A stretch of 26,655 nucleotides of DNA from Caldisericaceae bacterium (lineage in GTDB: Bacteria > Calditrichota > Calditrichia > Calditrichales > Calditrichaceae), in contig JAGHBR010000062.1 of NCBI GenBank assembly GCA_021160885.1, forward strand, positions 1-26,655, written 5' to 3'. This document shows positions 16,119-23,754 of this stretch, one piece after another. The notes beneath the pieces were generated by a model. It was not told where the DNA came from, did not search any database, and saw nothing but the letters and a program-made list of their open reading frames with translations. The position numbers and the translations under genes were made by a program. Each line of letters opens with the position of its first letter. Within the stretch, counting starts at the first letter, position 1.

Positions 16119-16124
16119 AGTATG

Positions 16125-17453
16125 TTATCCACGTCGTCCGCGCACTTTTCCTGATTTCATAAAACCATCATAATGGCGCATGAACAGATGTGACTCAACC
16201 TGTTGCAAAAAGTCTAAAGCCACACCAACAATAATCAACAAGCCCGTTCCACCGTAAAATGAGGCCAGACTGTAAGGGATTTTGGCCCATTTTGCTAACA
16301 TGGCCGGGATAATGGCAACAATAGCCAAAAATATGGAAGACGGTAATGTAATTCTGGTTAAAATGTTATCTAAAAATTCCTGAGTCTTTTTGCCGGGACG
16401 GACGCCAGGAATAAAGCCGCCCTGCTTTTTCAGATTTTCCGCAACTTCTACTGGATTCAAAGCAATTGCTGTGTAAAAATAGGTAAAGAAGACAATCATC
16501 AGGCCATAAACAATCCAGTAAAACCAGGAATCCATGGAAAACAACTGCTGTAGCGACAGGAAGAAATCACTATCCGGCAAAAAGGTTAACAAGGTCGATG
16601 GCACAAACATAATGGCCTGTGCAAAAATAATGGGCATAACACCGGCCGTATTGACCTTTAACGGAAAGTGTGTATTAACACCGCCGTAAACTTTACGTCC
16701 AACCACTCTTTTAGCATACTGAACCGGAATTTTACGGGTACCCTGAGTTAATAATACGATGAAATAAATGATAACCAGGGCCAAGCCAATCAGCATAATT
16801 TCAGCCAATAATCCACGCTGTCCAATAGTAAACTGCTGATATTCTTCAATAATGGCCGCAGGGAATCTGGCAATAATTCCAATAAAAATGATCAGTGAAA
16901 TTCCATTACCAATCCCATGCTGATCAATCAATTCACCAAGCCACATGATTAGCATAGTACCAGAAGTCATGGAAATCATCGTCAGTAATTGAAAACCAAG
17001 TCCTGGATTAGGTACTGCTAAACGGCCATCTGGCAATTGAATACTCTGCAAAAAGATGGCCACACCAAAAGATTGCATGGCCGAAATCAACAAGGTACCA
17101 TATCGGGTGTACTGCATAATTTTTTTGCGACCCTCTTCGCCCTCTTTTTGCAGCTTCTGAAAATAGGGGATTACAGCGCCTAACAACTGAATAATAATCG
17201 AAGCTGAGATGTAGGGCATAATCCCAAGTCCAAAGATGGCTGCCTTTTTAAAAGCACCGCCGGCAAATAAATCGTACAAACCAAACAAAGTGTTTTGAAA
17301 TTGGCGAAATCCTTCAGCCAGCGCACTGGTATCAATTCCCGGTGTTACAATATGTGTACCAATCCGTTCAATACCCAGAATCATTAAAGTAAAAAGTATC
17401 TTTCTCCGTAAATCGCCAATCTTAAAGATGTTTCGAAATGTTTCCAGCATCAT
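16125..17453 (-). CDS. secY: Preprotein translocase channel subunit SecY
   Basis: 442-residue inner-membrane protein with about ten hydrophobic segments forming the SecYEG channel for Sec-dependent secretion and membrane insertion. Signatures include GIMPYISASIIIQLLGA at the TM2 region, GGVNTHFPLKVNTAGVMPII before TM7, NPVEVAENLKKQGGFIPG, and the C-terminal MRHYDGFMKSGKVRGRRG. Two adjacent ATGs (17453 and 17450) overlap the rplO stop (ATGATG), so the exact start is uncertain by one residue and translation is coupled to L15. It should export the signal-peptide proteins of the neighbouring operon, among many others. Confidence 0.99.
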   Translation of the reverse strand: MMLETFRNIFKIGDLRRKILFTLMILGIERIGTHIVTPGIDTSALAEGFRQFQNTLFGLYDLFAGGAFKKAAIFGLGIMPYISASIIIQLLGAVIPYFQKLQKEGEEGRKKIMQYTRYGTLLISAMQSFGVAIFLQSIQLPDGRLAVPNPGLGFQLLTMISMTSGTMLIMWLGELIDQHGIGNGISLIIFIGIIARFPAAIIEEYQQFTIGQRGLLAEIMLIGLALVIIYFIVLLTQGTRKIPVQYAKRVVGRKVYGGVNTHFPLKVNTAGVMPIIFAQAIMFVPSTLLTFLPDSDFFLSLQQLFSMDSWFYWIVYGLMIVFFTYFYTAIALNPVEVAENLKKQGGFIPGVRPGKKTQEFLDNILTRITLPSSIFLAIVAIIPAMLAKWAKIPYSLASFYGGTGLLIIVGVALDFLQQVESHLFMRHYDGFMKSGKVRGRRG

Positions 17454-17899
17454 GTTAAAGTAACTACGCCTCCAACTTTTTCGATTTTTTCCTTAGCCGA
17501 CTTGCTCACCGCATCGACTTGAATATTTATTTTGCGATCAATTTCGCCGTCACCAAGTAATTTAACGGGTTGATTCTTTTTACGAATCAGTCCGGATTTA
17601 AAAAGTTCTTCTTTGGTTATGGTTTCCTGATCGGTTAACTTTGCCAGGTCACCTACATTGACAACCTGAAAAACGACTTTATTGATATTCTTGAATCCAA
17701 ACTTCGGCAATCGGCGTTGTAACGGCATTTGGCCGCCTTCAAACCAGGCGCGTCTCTTTGATCCGGAGCGGGAACGCTCACCTTTGTTACCTTTACCAGC
17801 GGTAACACCCTGGCCAGAACCTTCGCCACGACCTATGCGCTTTCTGTTTTTTGTTGCGCCTTTTGCAGGACGTAATTGACTTAAATCCATCGTCTTCAT
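17450..17899 (-). CDS. rplO: 50S ribosomal protein L15
   Basis: 149 residues from the first ATG. The ATG three codons later (17890) gives MDLSQLRPAKGATKNRKRIG, the more typical start, and has better Shine-Dalgarno spacing, so either is possible. uL15 is a late-assembly 23S binder. The glycine/arginine-rich loop (RIGRGEGSGQG, then GNKGERSRSGSKRRAWFEGG) and PLQRRLPKFGFKN are family marks. The stop overlaps secY by 4 nt; rpmD ends 8 nt upstream. Confidence 0.97.
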   Translation of the reverse strand: MKTMDLSQLRPAKGATKNRKRIGRGEGSGQGVTAGKGNKGERSRSGSKRRAWFEGGQMPLQRRLPKFGFKNINKVVFQVVNVGDLAKLTDQETITKEELFKSGLIRKKNQPVKLLGDGEIDRKINIQVDAVSKSAKEKIEKVGGVVTLT

Positions 17900-17907
17900 T
17901 TCCTTTC

Positions 17908-18117
17908 TTAAAGCTCTTCCACTTTAACCAGGTGGCGTACTTTATTAACCATTCCTAAAATTTGAGGAGTCGCGTTATGTTCTACGCTATGGTTTATTCG
18001 ATGTAAGCCAAGGGCCTTAATGGTACGTCTCTGAGGTTCAGGACGTCCGATTAGGCTTCTGATCTGCGTAATTTTTATCTTTTTTACTGCTTCTTTTTTC
18101 TTTGCCATAACTTCCAT
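17908..18117 (-). CDS. rpmD: 50S ribosomal protein L30
   Basis: 69 residues from the ATG at 18117, or 66 from the ATG at 18108, which gives MAKKKEAVKK. The Shine-Dalgarno does not separate the two starts. uL30 is a small 5S/23S-associated protein missing in some lineages. The core is clear: IKITQIRSLIGRPEPQRRTI, then KALGLHRINHSVEHNATPQI and MVNKVRHLVKVEE. A short lysine-rich N-terminal extension makes it slightly longer than the usual 58-60 residues. It is flanked by rpsE (13 nt) and rplO (8 nt), as in the classical spc operon. Confidence 0.96.
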   Translation of the reverse strand: MEVMAKKKEAVKKIKITQIRSLIGRPEPQRRTIKALGLHRINHSVEHNATPQILGMVNKVRHLVKVEEL

Positions 18118-18130
18118 TCCCTGTCAAAAT

Positions 18131-18637
18131 TTATCCACGGAATAATTTTTTAAGAGGTATGCCTCTCTTTTTTGCCACTTCTTCAGCGCTGCGCATTTCT
18201 TTTAATGCATTAAAGGTCGCCTTACTTACATTATGTACATTATTGGAACCGACGTTTTTGGTTAAAATGTCTGTAATACCAGCCGCTTCGCAGATGGCTC
18301 GAACCGGCCCACCGGCAATTACACCGGTACCAGGAGCTGCCGGTTTTAAAACAACGTAAGCAGCGCCATATTTGCTTTTGGCTGGATGGGGGATGGTACC
18401 ATTGATCACAGAAACGCGAACCAAATTCTTTTTAGCCTGTTCGGTACCCTTGGCAATGGCATTAATTACTTCATTTGCCTTACCAAGGCCTAAACCGACA
18501 ACACCTTTACCATCGCCTACCACAACCACCGCGTTAAATGAAAAGCGACGACCACCTTTTAACACCTTGGCAACACGGTTAATCTGAATGACTTTTTCTT
18601 TTAATTCTAATTCACTTGGATTGATACGTTCAACCAC
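18131..18637 (-). CDS. rpsE: 30S ribosomal protein S5
   Basis: 168-residue uS5 in the 30S body, involved in mRNA-entry helicase activity and decoding accuracy. VIQINRVAKVLKGGRRFSFN and AVVVVGDGKGVVGLGLGKAN mark the N-terminal double-stranded-RNA-like domain. The C-terminal domain carries PAAPGTGVIAGGPVRAICEA and NNVHNVSKATFNAL. It starts at GTG (18637-18635), with AGGAG six nt upstream. Lies 18 nt after rplR and 13 nt before rpmD. Confidence 0.98.
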   Translation of the reverse strand: MVERINPSELELKEKVIQINRVAKVLKGGRRFSFNAVVVVGDGKGVVGLGLGKANEVINAIAKGTEQAKKNLVRVSVINGTIPHPAKSKYGAAYVVLKPAAPGTGVIAGGPVRAICEAAGITDILTKNVGSNNVHNVSKATFNALKEMRSAEEVAKKRGIPLKKLFRG

Positions 18638-18655
18638 AGCAATCTCCTAAATAGT

Positions 18656-18994
18656 TTAAAAATCCAATCCACCTTCTCTTGCACCATCGGCAAAGGCTTT
18701 TACGCGGCCATGATAATGATAGCCGTTTCTGTCGAAAACAATTTTTGTCACTTTTAGCTTTTTAGCCTGTTCAGCAAAAATTTTACCCAAAATTTTGGAT
18801 CGTTCAGTTTTGTTTTTGCCTTCTTTAACGGCTTCAGCTGCAATTTTGCTTTTATCAAACATGCCCATCAAAACCTTGTTTTGAGAATCGTCAACTAACT
18901 GGGCATGCATGTATTTGTTGCTACGATAAACAACCAGCCTTGGCCGTTCGCTTGTACCAACTATTTTCTTTTTTCTTCTAATTTTTCTGGACAT
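18656..18994 (-). CDS. rplR: 50S ribosomal protein L18
   Basis: 112-residue uL18, which binds 5S rRNA with L5 to form the central protuberance. MSRKIRRKKKIVGTSERPRL is followed by VVYRSNKYMHAQLVDD and the C-terminal FDRNGYHYHGRVKAFADGAR with EGGLDF. The open frame extends to a GTG at 19003, but that GTG lies within the AGGGTGAG Shine-Dalgarno, so the ATG at 18994 is the likely start. Lies 17 nt after rplF and 18 nt before rpsE. Confidence 0.97.
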   Translation of the reverse strand: MSRKIRRKKKIVGTSERPRLVVYRSNKYMHAQLVDDSQNKVLMGMFDKSKIAAEAVKEGKNKTERSKILGKIFAEQAKKLKVTKIVFDRNGYHYHGRVKAFADGAREGGLDF

Positions 18995-19011
18995 CGCTCT
19001 CACCCTATTCT

Positions 19012-19554
19012 TTATTTACCTGCTGCCTTGCCTGCTTTACGACGTACATATTCGTTTTCGTAACGAACGCCCTTGCCTTTGTAAGGCTCAGGTTTACGAA
19101 AACTTCTGATTTTGGCAGCGATCAAACCAACAAGTTCCTTATCAATCCCGGAAATCAAAATTTCTGTCGGGCTCGGAGTTGTAATGGTAATGGACTCCGG
19201 TACCGAAAAAACGATGGGATGGGAATAGCCCAGGGTCAATACTAATTTTTTGCCTTTCATTTCAGCGCGATAACCAACACCTATAATTTGCAGCTTTTTA
19301 GTAAACCCCTTTGATACACCATCTATCATATTGGCGATTAATTGTCTGGTTAAACCGTGCAACGAACGGCTAAATTTGGAATCATCCTGACGGGTAACGA
19401 CTACTTCATTCTCTTTTACTTCAATATTGATTTTAGGATGCAACTGTCGTTCTAACTGGCCTTTAGGGCCCTTAACCACCATGTAGTTGTTTTCCTGTAA
19501 ATCAACCGTAACATTTTCCGGGATTGGGACTGGTAATTTTCCGATACGTGACAC
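19012..19554 (-). CDS. rplF: 50S ribosomal protein L6
   Basis: 180-residue uL6 near the factor-binding site (sarcin-ricin loop region). Two duplicated L6 folds are present: SRIGKLPVPIPENVTVDLQE at the start, and the conserved C-terminal motif KIRSFRKPEPYKGKGVRYEN followed by EYVRRKAGK. It starts at GTG (19554-19552), with AGGAG eight nt upstream. It is 18 nt after rpsH and 17 nt before the corrected rplR start. Confidence 0.98.
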   Translation of the reverse strand: MSRIGKLPVPIPENVTVDLQENNYMVVKGPKGQLERQLHPKINIEVKENEVVVTRQDDSKFSRSLHGLTRQLIANMIDGVSKGFTKKLQIIGVGYRAEMKGKKLVLTLGYSHPIVFSVPESITITTPSPTEILISGIDKELVGLIAAKIRSFRKPEPYKGKGVRYENEYVRRKAGKAAGK

Positions 19555-19572
19555 TTTATCTTCTCCTATTCA

Positions 19573-19971
19573 TTACCAGATGTAACACAATACTTCACCA
19601 CCGACATTTATCCGTTTTGCCTGCCGTTCGGTGAGTACACCTTTAGATGTAGTTAAAATGGCAATACCTAAATTATTCATCACTCTGGGCAAATTATCAA
19701 CATCGGCATAAACACGACGCCCGGGTTTACTTACACGTTCCAGGTGTGTAATCACCGGTTCATTATTTTCATCGTATTTAAGCCAGATTCTGATAATGCC
19801 TTGCTTACCATCATCAATTACAATGTACTTTTTAATGTAGCCCTGCTCTAACAAAATGCGCGAAATTTTTCTTTTTAAATTTGAAGCAGGAATATCCACA
19901 TATTTTTGACGCGCATGCAAGGCATTGCGAATGCGAGTTAGATAATCTGCAATTGGATCTGTCATTGACAT
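19573..19971 (-). CDS. rpsH: 30S ribosomal protein S8
   Basis: 132-residue uS8, a primary binder of the 16S central domain. MTDPIADYLTRIRNALHARQ, IPASNLKRKISRILLEQGYI and the C-terminal GIAILTTSKGVLTERQAKRI with GGEVLCYIW are diagnostic. The ATG at 19971 is preceded by AGGAG nine nt upstream; a second ATG two codons on would be too far away. In E. coli S8 represses the spc operon at a site within rplE mRNA; I did not find a clear copy of that site. Confidence 0.98.
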   Translation of the reverse strand: MSMTDPIADYLTRIRNALHARQKYVDIPASNLKRKISRILLEQGYIKKYIVIDDGKQGIIRIWLKYDENNEPVITHLERVSKPGRRVYADVDNLPRVMNNLGIAILTTSKGVLTERQAKRINVGGEVLCYIW

Positions 19972-19991
19972 TTATTGAGTCTCCTTTCCAA

Positions 19992-20177
19992 CTACCAGCT
20001 CGCTTTAATTACGCCGGGTATTTCGCCCTGAAGGGCTAATTCACGAAAACAAATTCTGCATAAACCGAATTTACGGTAATAAGCGCGTGGCCGGCCACAA
20101 CGCTGACAACGATTGTACTCACGTACTTTAAATTTTTGTTTCCGTCTCTGTTTAACTATTAATGCTTTACGTGCCAA
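19992..20177 (-). CDS. rpsN: 30S ribosomal protein S14, zinc-binding (type Z)
   Basis: uS14 of the short zinc-binding type found in the 30S head. Two CxxC pairs are visible (RCQRCGRP and LCRICFREL), followed by GEIPGVIKASW. The longest frame begins at GTG 20186, but that GTG is part of the GAGGTG Shine-Dalgarno. The TTG at 20177-20175, six nt after it, gives ARKALIVKQRRKQKFKVRE and exactly 61 residues, the family length, so it is the preferred start. Lies 20 nt from both rplE and rpsH. Presence of only this form would imply zinc-dependent S14. Confidence 0.97.
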   Translation of the reverse strand: MARKALIVKQRRKQKFKVREYNRCQRCGRPRAYYRKFGLCRICFRELALQGEIPGVIKASW

Positions 20178-20197
20178 ATCTAACACCTCATCGTTTT

Positions 20198-20752
20198 TTA
20201 TTTCTTCCTGAATGGAAAACCTAATTCTTTTAATAATTCGTAACCTTCTTCGTCGGTATTGGCCGTGGTCACAAAAGTGATATCAAAACCGCGAATTTTA
20301 TCAATATTATCTACGTTAATTTCAGGGAAAATAATCTGCTCCTTAATTCCCAGAGAATAGTTTCCGCGGCCGTCGAAAGATTTGTCAGAAAATCCTCTAA
20401 AGTCACGGATGCGTGGCACAGCAACAGAGATAAAACGATCCAGAAATTCCCACATGTACCACTTACGCAAAGTAACTTTAGCCCCGATTTTCATTCCCTG
20501 ACGCAACTTGAAGTTAGATACCGATTTGCGGGCTTTGGTTACAACAGGTTTTTGACCTGTAATTACCATCAAATCTTTAATCGCACCTTCAAGCGCTTTA
20601 GGATCTTGAGTGGCTTCACCAACACCAGCGTTTATACTGATTTTTACCAGTTTTGGCACTTCATTGATATTTTTGTAGCCAAATTTTTCCATCAAGTGCG
20701 GAACCACTTCTTTTTGATATTTCTCTAATAGTCTCGGATAATAATCTGCCAT
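20198..20752 (-). CDS. rplE: 50S ribosomal protein L5
   Basis: 184-residue uL5, which binds 5S rRNA in the central protuberance and contacts P-site tRNA and S13. PRLLEKYQKEVVPHLMEKFG, VPKLVKISINAGVGEATQDP, PVVTKARKSVSNFKLRQGM and the C-terminal GFDITFVTTANTDEEGYELL are typical. ATG at 20752; 18 nt after rplX and 20 nt before the TTG start of rpsN. Length is normal and there are no irregularities. Confidence 0.98.
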   Translation of the reverse strand: MADYYPRLLEKYQKEVVPHLMEKFGYKNINEVPKLVKISINAGVGEATQDPKALEGAIKDLMVITGQKPVVTKARKSVSNFKLRQGMKIGAKVTLRKWYMWEFLDRFISVAVPRIRDFRGFSDKSFDGRGNYSLGIKEQIIFPEINVDNIDKIRGFDITFVTTANTDEEGYELLKELGFPFRKK

Positions 20753-20770
20753 AGTTCTACTCCATCATCG

Positions 20771-21115
20771 CTATTCATTATCAGGAATTATTTCACCCTG
20801 ACATTCGGGATTCTTACAATAACGCACTTTACTGCCATCATCTAAATACTTATAACCAATGCGCGTAGTGGTGTTAAATTTTGTGTTAAAATACATCACA
20901 TTAGACACATGGATGGGGGCTTCTTTTTCAATAATGCCTCCCTGCGGGTTTTGCTGGCTTGGCCGCATATGGCGTTTTACCAGGTTTACCCCTTCTACAA
21001 TAATTCTGTTTTTATCAGGGAAAACTTTTAAAACTTTACCTACTTTCCCCTTATCCTTGTAAGAACCAGTAACAACTTTTACCGTATCGCCTTTACGAAT
21101 TTTCATTTCTTCCAT
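20771..21115 (-). CDS. rplX: 50S ribosomal protein L24
   Basis: 114 residues from ATG 21115; the ATG at 21106 gives MKIRKGDTVKVVTGSYKDKG, the more usual start, so the first three residues are uncertain. uL24 is an assembly-initiator protein with a KOW motif (DTVKVVTGSYKDKGKVGKVL). INDEL-free core: RIIVEGVNLVKRHMRPSQQN, then QGGIIEKEAPIHVSNVM. The C-terminus carries a CKNPEC pair close to the family's usual CKKCG-like end. Flanked by rplN (11 nt) and rplE (18 nt). Confidence 0.97.
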   Translation of the reverse strand: MEEMKIRKGDTVKVVTGSYKDKGKVGKVLKVFPDKNRIIVEGVNLVKRHMRPSQQNPQGGIIEKEAPIHVSNVMYFNTKFNTTTRIGYKYLDDGSKVRYCKNPECQGEIIPDNE

Positions 21116-21126
21116 CCCGTCTTAAT

Positions 21127-21495
21127 TTACAATACTTCTGGTGCCAACGACACAATTTTCATGAATTGTTTGTCGCGCAGTTCGCGGGCAACCGGGCCAA
21201 AAATACGGGTTCCTCTTGGTTCTAACTGGTTGTCCAGCAGCACAGCGGCATTATCATCAAATCGAATGTAAGTTCCATCCGGTCTGCGAATCTCTTTTTT
21301 AGTACGAACAATAACCGCTTTGGCCACATCACCTTTTTTTACCTGACCGCCAGGAATGGCGCTTTTAACCGAAACCACGATGATATCGCCAATGGTACCG
21401 TATTTTTTACCAGAGCTCCCAAGAATGCGGATGCACATTACTTTTTGAGCACCCGAATTATCCGCTACGTTGAGTTTAGTGTATTCTTGTACCAT
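21127..21495 (-). CDS. rplN: 50S ribosomal protein L14
   Basis: 122-residue uL14 at the subunit interface; it is also the binding site for silencing factor RsfS. MVQEYTKLNVADNSGAQKVM, PGGQVKKGDVAKAVIVRTKK, DGTYIRFDDNAAVLLDNQLE and GTRIFGPVARELRDKQFMKI are all canonical. Length equals the family standard. ATG at 21495, with GGAA-type purine run upstream; 11 nt from both rpsQ and rplX. Confidence 0.99.
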   Translation of the reverse strand: MVQEYTKLNVADNSGAQKVMCIRILGSSGKKYGTIGDIIVVSVKSAIPGGQVKKGDVAKAVIVRTKKEIRRPDGTYIRFDDNAAVLLDNQLEPRGTRIFGPVARELRDKQFMKIVSLAPEVL

Positions 21496-21506
21496 TTCCA
21501 GCTTCC

Positions 21507-21767
21507 CTATTTCACTTTTTCTACGATTTCAACAAGACGCCAGCGTTTGCTTTTGCTGAGCGGTCTGGTCTCCATGATTTTTACAACGTCACCTTCACTG
21601 CACTCGTTTTTTGGATCGTGTGCTTTAAACTTCACCGTTTTCTTTACAAACTTACCGTAGATCGGATGTCTGAAACGACGTTCTACCGCCACAGTGATCG
21701 TTTTGTCCATTTTATTACTAACTACAGTTCCGATTCGAACTTTTCGCAATCCACGTTTTGTTTCCAT
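21507..21767 (-). CDS. rpsQ: 30S ribosomal protein S17
   Basis: 86-residue uS17, an OB-fold primary binder of the 16S 5' domain. RKVRIGTVVSNKMDKTITVA, VERRFRHPIYGKFVKKTVKF, AHDPKNECSEGDVVKIMETR and PLSKSKRWRLVEIVEK are diagnostic. ATG at 21767; 10 nt after rpmC and 11 nt before rplN, the usual L29-S17-L14 order. Confidence 0.98.
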   Translation of the reverse strand: METKRGLRKVRIGTVVSNKMDKTITVAVERRFRHPIYGKFVKKTVKFKAHDPKNECSEGDVVKIMETRPLSKSKRWRLVEIVEKVK

Positions 21768-21777
21768 AGTTTACCCA

Positions 21778-21987
21778 CTACTTTTGTTGTGAAATACCTA
21801 ATTCATGTTGTCTAATAAAGGTTTTAATTCTGGCAATTTCGCGCCGCACGGTACGAATGCGCAAAGGATTAGACAACTCATGCGTCGCTTTTTGCAACAA
21901 CAGGTTTTCATATTCTTCTTTTGCTTCAGCCAGTTTGGCCTTTAACTCTTCCAAAGTCAAGCCCTTCAAATCTTCTTTGCTTTTCAT
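21778..21987 (-). CDS. rpmC: 50S ribosomal protein L29
   Basis: 69-residue uL29, a two-helix protein beside L23 at the tunnel exit. DLKGLTLEELKAKLAEAKEE forms the first helix, and HELSNPLRIRTVRREIARIK with TFIRQHELGI the second. Lengths of 60-70 residues are normal. ATG at 21987 with a purine-rich Shine-Dalgarno; 14 nt after rplP and 10 nt before rpsQ. Confidence 0.98.
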   Translation of the reverse strand: MKSKEDLKGLTLEELKAKLAEAKEEYENLLLQKATHELSNPLRIRTVRREIARIKTFIRQHELGISQQK

Positions 21988-22001
21988 CGTCTCTACTCCC
22001 G

Positions 22002-22409
22002 CTATTCGCTAACCACAAATTTTGTTTTGATGGGCAGTTTATGAGAAGCTAAACGCATTGCTTCTTTGGCCAATTCTTCAGATACGCCTTCCAATTCGAA
22101 CAAAATACGGCCGGGCCTTACCACAGCTACCCAATACTCAGGAGAACCTTTTCCTTTTCCCATGCGTGTTTCAGCCGGTTTTTTAGTCACCGGTTTATCA
22201 GGGAAAATTCTGATCCATACTTTACCACCACGGCGAATATGACGTGTAATGGCAATACGTGCCGCTTCTATTTGCCGGCTGGTAATCCAGGCCGGTTCCA
22301 GGGCCTTTAAGCCGTATTTACCAAAAGCAATATAATGACCAGACTGTGCATTGCCCTTCATTCGGCCGCGTTGTTGTTTACGATATTTAACTCTTTTGGG
22401 CATTAACAT
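22002..22409 (-). CDS. rplP: 50S ribosomal protein L16
   Basis: 135-residue uL16, which stabilises A-site tRNA and is one of the last proteins to join the 50S. MPKRVKYRKQQRGRMKGNAQ, WITSRQIEAARIAITRHIRR, GKVWIRIFPDKPVTKKPAET and RMGKGKGSPEYWVAVVRPGR are canonical. ATG at 22409 has AGGAG eight nt upstream; a second ATG two codons later is less well spaced. Lies 21 nt after rpsC and 14 nt before rpmC. Confidence 0.98.
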   Translation of the reverse strand: MLMPKRVKYRKQQRGRMKGNAQSGHYIAFGKYGLKALEPAWITSRQIEAARIAITRHIRRGGKVWIRIFPDKPVTKKPAETRMGKGKGSPEYWVAVVRPGRILFELEGVSEELAKEAMRLASHKLPIKTKFVVSE

Positions 22410-22430
22410 GAGGGTAACTCCTAATCTCTG

Positions 22431-23066
22431 CTACAGTACCTTACCAATAACTTCTCCGTGGAAAATCCAGACCTTAATCCCGATGGTTCCGTAAGTGGTC
22501 ACTGCATCATACTGCGCATAATCTACATCGGCGCGCAGGGTGTGCAACGGGATTCGGCCGTCTTTGTACATTTCGGAACGGGCCATTTCAGCGCCGCCCA
22601 AACGTCCGGAGCACATAATTTTAATTCCTTCGGCGCCTAAACGCATGGCCGAAGTAATTGCTTTTTTCATGGCACGGCGCCAGCTTACTTTTCCTTCGAT
22701 CTGCCGCGCAATATTTTCTGCCACCAGATAAGCATCTAATTCTGGTTTTTTAATTTCATTAATATTAATTTGAATTTCTTTGTTTGTCAGGGAGCGCAAT
22801 TCTTCACGTAATTTGTCTACTTCTGCGCCTTTTTTACCGATCACAATGCCCGGACGTGCTGTATGAATGCTAATGGTTACCCGTTTTGCATTTCTTTCAA
22901 TTTCAATCTTCGAGACCGCTGCTTTATCTAAACGCTTGCGAATGTAATTACGAATCTTTAAATCTTCATGTAATTTTTCTGCATAGTTTTTTTGATCGAA
23001 CCAGCTACTGTTCCAGGATTTAATAATCCCCAGGCGTAAACCGATCGGATTTGTCTTTTGTCCCAA
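22431..23066 (-). CDS. rpsC: 30S ribosomal protein S3
   Basis: 211-residue uS3 in the 30S head at the mRNA entry channel. GQKTNPIGLRLGIIKSWNSS is the universal opening, the KH domain carries the GIVIGKKGAEVDKLREELR loop, and the C-terminal domain contains GRLGGAEMARSEMYKDGRI with PLHTLRADVDYA. The frame is open to a TTG at 23090, but GAGGAG sits eight nt before a second TTG at 23066-23064, which yields the conserved GQKTNPIG start, so I place the start there. This leaves a 24-nt gap after rplV and makes rpsC one of several TTG-started genes in the cluster. Confidence 0.98.
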   Translation of the reverse strand: MGQKTNPIGLRLGIIKSWNSSWFDQKNYAEKLHEDLKIRNYIRKRLDKAAVSKIEIERNAKRVTISIHTARPGIVIGKKGAEVDKLREELRSLTNKEIQININEIKKPELDAYLVAENIARQIEGKVSWRRAMKKAITSAMRLGAEGIKIMCSGRLGGAEMARSEMYKDGRIPLHTLRADVDYAQYDAVTTYGTIGIKVWIFHGEVIGKVL

Positions 23067-23090
23067 ACCTGATTCTCCTCTATTTATCAA

Positions 23091-23438
23091 TTAACTAGAA
23101 TGTTCAACCACTATGGTCAAATGCGATGTACGTTTTCTGATCCGTCCTGCACGTCCCATAGACATTGGACGAAAACGTTTTAATGTTGGGCCACCATCAA
23201 CAAAGGCCTTTGTGATGAACACGTCACGCATATCCAGGCGCTTGCCTTCTTCTTTAATACCCAAGTTGGCGAAGGCAGATTTAATGGTTTTGCTAATTGG
23301 CTCTGCAGCACGTTTATTGGTAAAGTGCAAAAGGTCTAATGCTTCTTCTACTGATTTTCCTTTAACCAACTGCAAAACCTGGCGCATTTTACGTGGTGAA
23401 ATTCGAACATATTTGGTTTTTGCAACAGCTTCCATCAT
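23091..23438 (-). CDS. rplV: 50S ribosomal protein L22
   Basis: 115-residue uL22; its long hairpin lines the nascent-peptide tunnel next to L4. AKTKYVRISPRKMRQVLQLV, KGKSVEEALDLLHFTNKRAA, FITKAFVDGGPTLKRFRPMS and MGRAGRIRKRTSHLTIVVEH are diagnostic. Two adjacent ATGs (23438 and 23435) are possible; the second has slightly better spacing from GGAG. Lies 11 nt after rpsS. Confidence 0.98.
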   Translation of the reverse strand: MMEAVAKTKYVRISPRKMRQVLQLVKGKSVEEALDLLHFTNKRAAEPISKTIKSAFANLGIKEEGKRLDMRDVFITKAFVDGGPTLKRFRPMSMGRAGRIRKRTSHLTIVVEHSS

Positions 23439-23449
23439 TTACTCCATCT

Positions 23450-23737
23450 TTATCTTACGCGGCTCATGCGTTCCGCTAATTTACCACCATGACCTCTAAA
23501 CGTACGCGTGGGGGCAAATTCACCAAGTTTATGACCAACCATGTTTTCGCTGATGTACACAGGCACAAATTTGTGTCCGTTATGAACCGCTATGGTATGC
23601 CCCACAAAGTCCGGCGGAATAATGCTACGCCGGGCCCAGGTTTTGACAACAACCTTTTTGCCTTCTTCATTCAGTTTCTGAATTTTTTTCATCAAACTGG
23701 AATCAATATATGGTCCTTTTTTTACAGATCTTGCCAT
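23450..23737 (-). CDS. rpsS: 30S ribosomal protein S19
   Basis: 95-residue uS19, partner of S13 in the 30S head near the A site. MARSVKKGPYIDSSLMKKIQ, VVKTWARRSIIPPDFVGHTI, AVHNGHKFVPVYISENMVGH and KLGEFAPTRTFRGHGG are canonical and the length is standard. ATG at 23737; 17 nt after rplB and 11 nt before rplV. Confidence 0.99.
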   Translation of the reverse strand: MARSVKKGPYIDSSLMKKIQKLNEEGKKVVVKTWARRSIIPPDFVGHTIAVHNGHKFVPVYISENMVGHKLGEFAPTRTFRGHGGKLAERMSRVR

Positions 23738-23754
23738 GCCTGTACTCTCTCCAT

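Noticed and set aside
20178..20186. GTG start for rpsN
   Set aside because: The GTG is itself part of the GAGGTG ribosome-binding site; TTG three codons later gives the exact 61-residue family length.
23067..23090. Upstream TTG start for rpsC (eight extra residues)
   Set aside because: The stretch contains the GAGGAG Shine-Dalgarno for the later TTG, which gives the universally conserved GQKTNPIG beginning.
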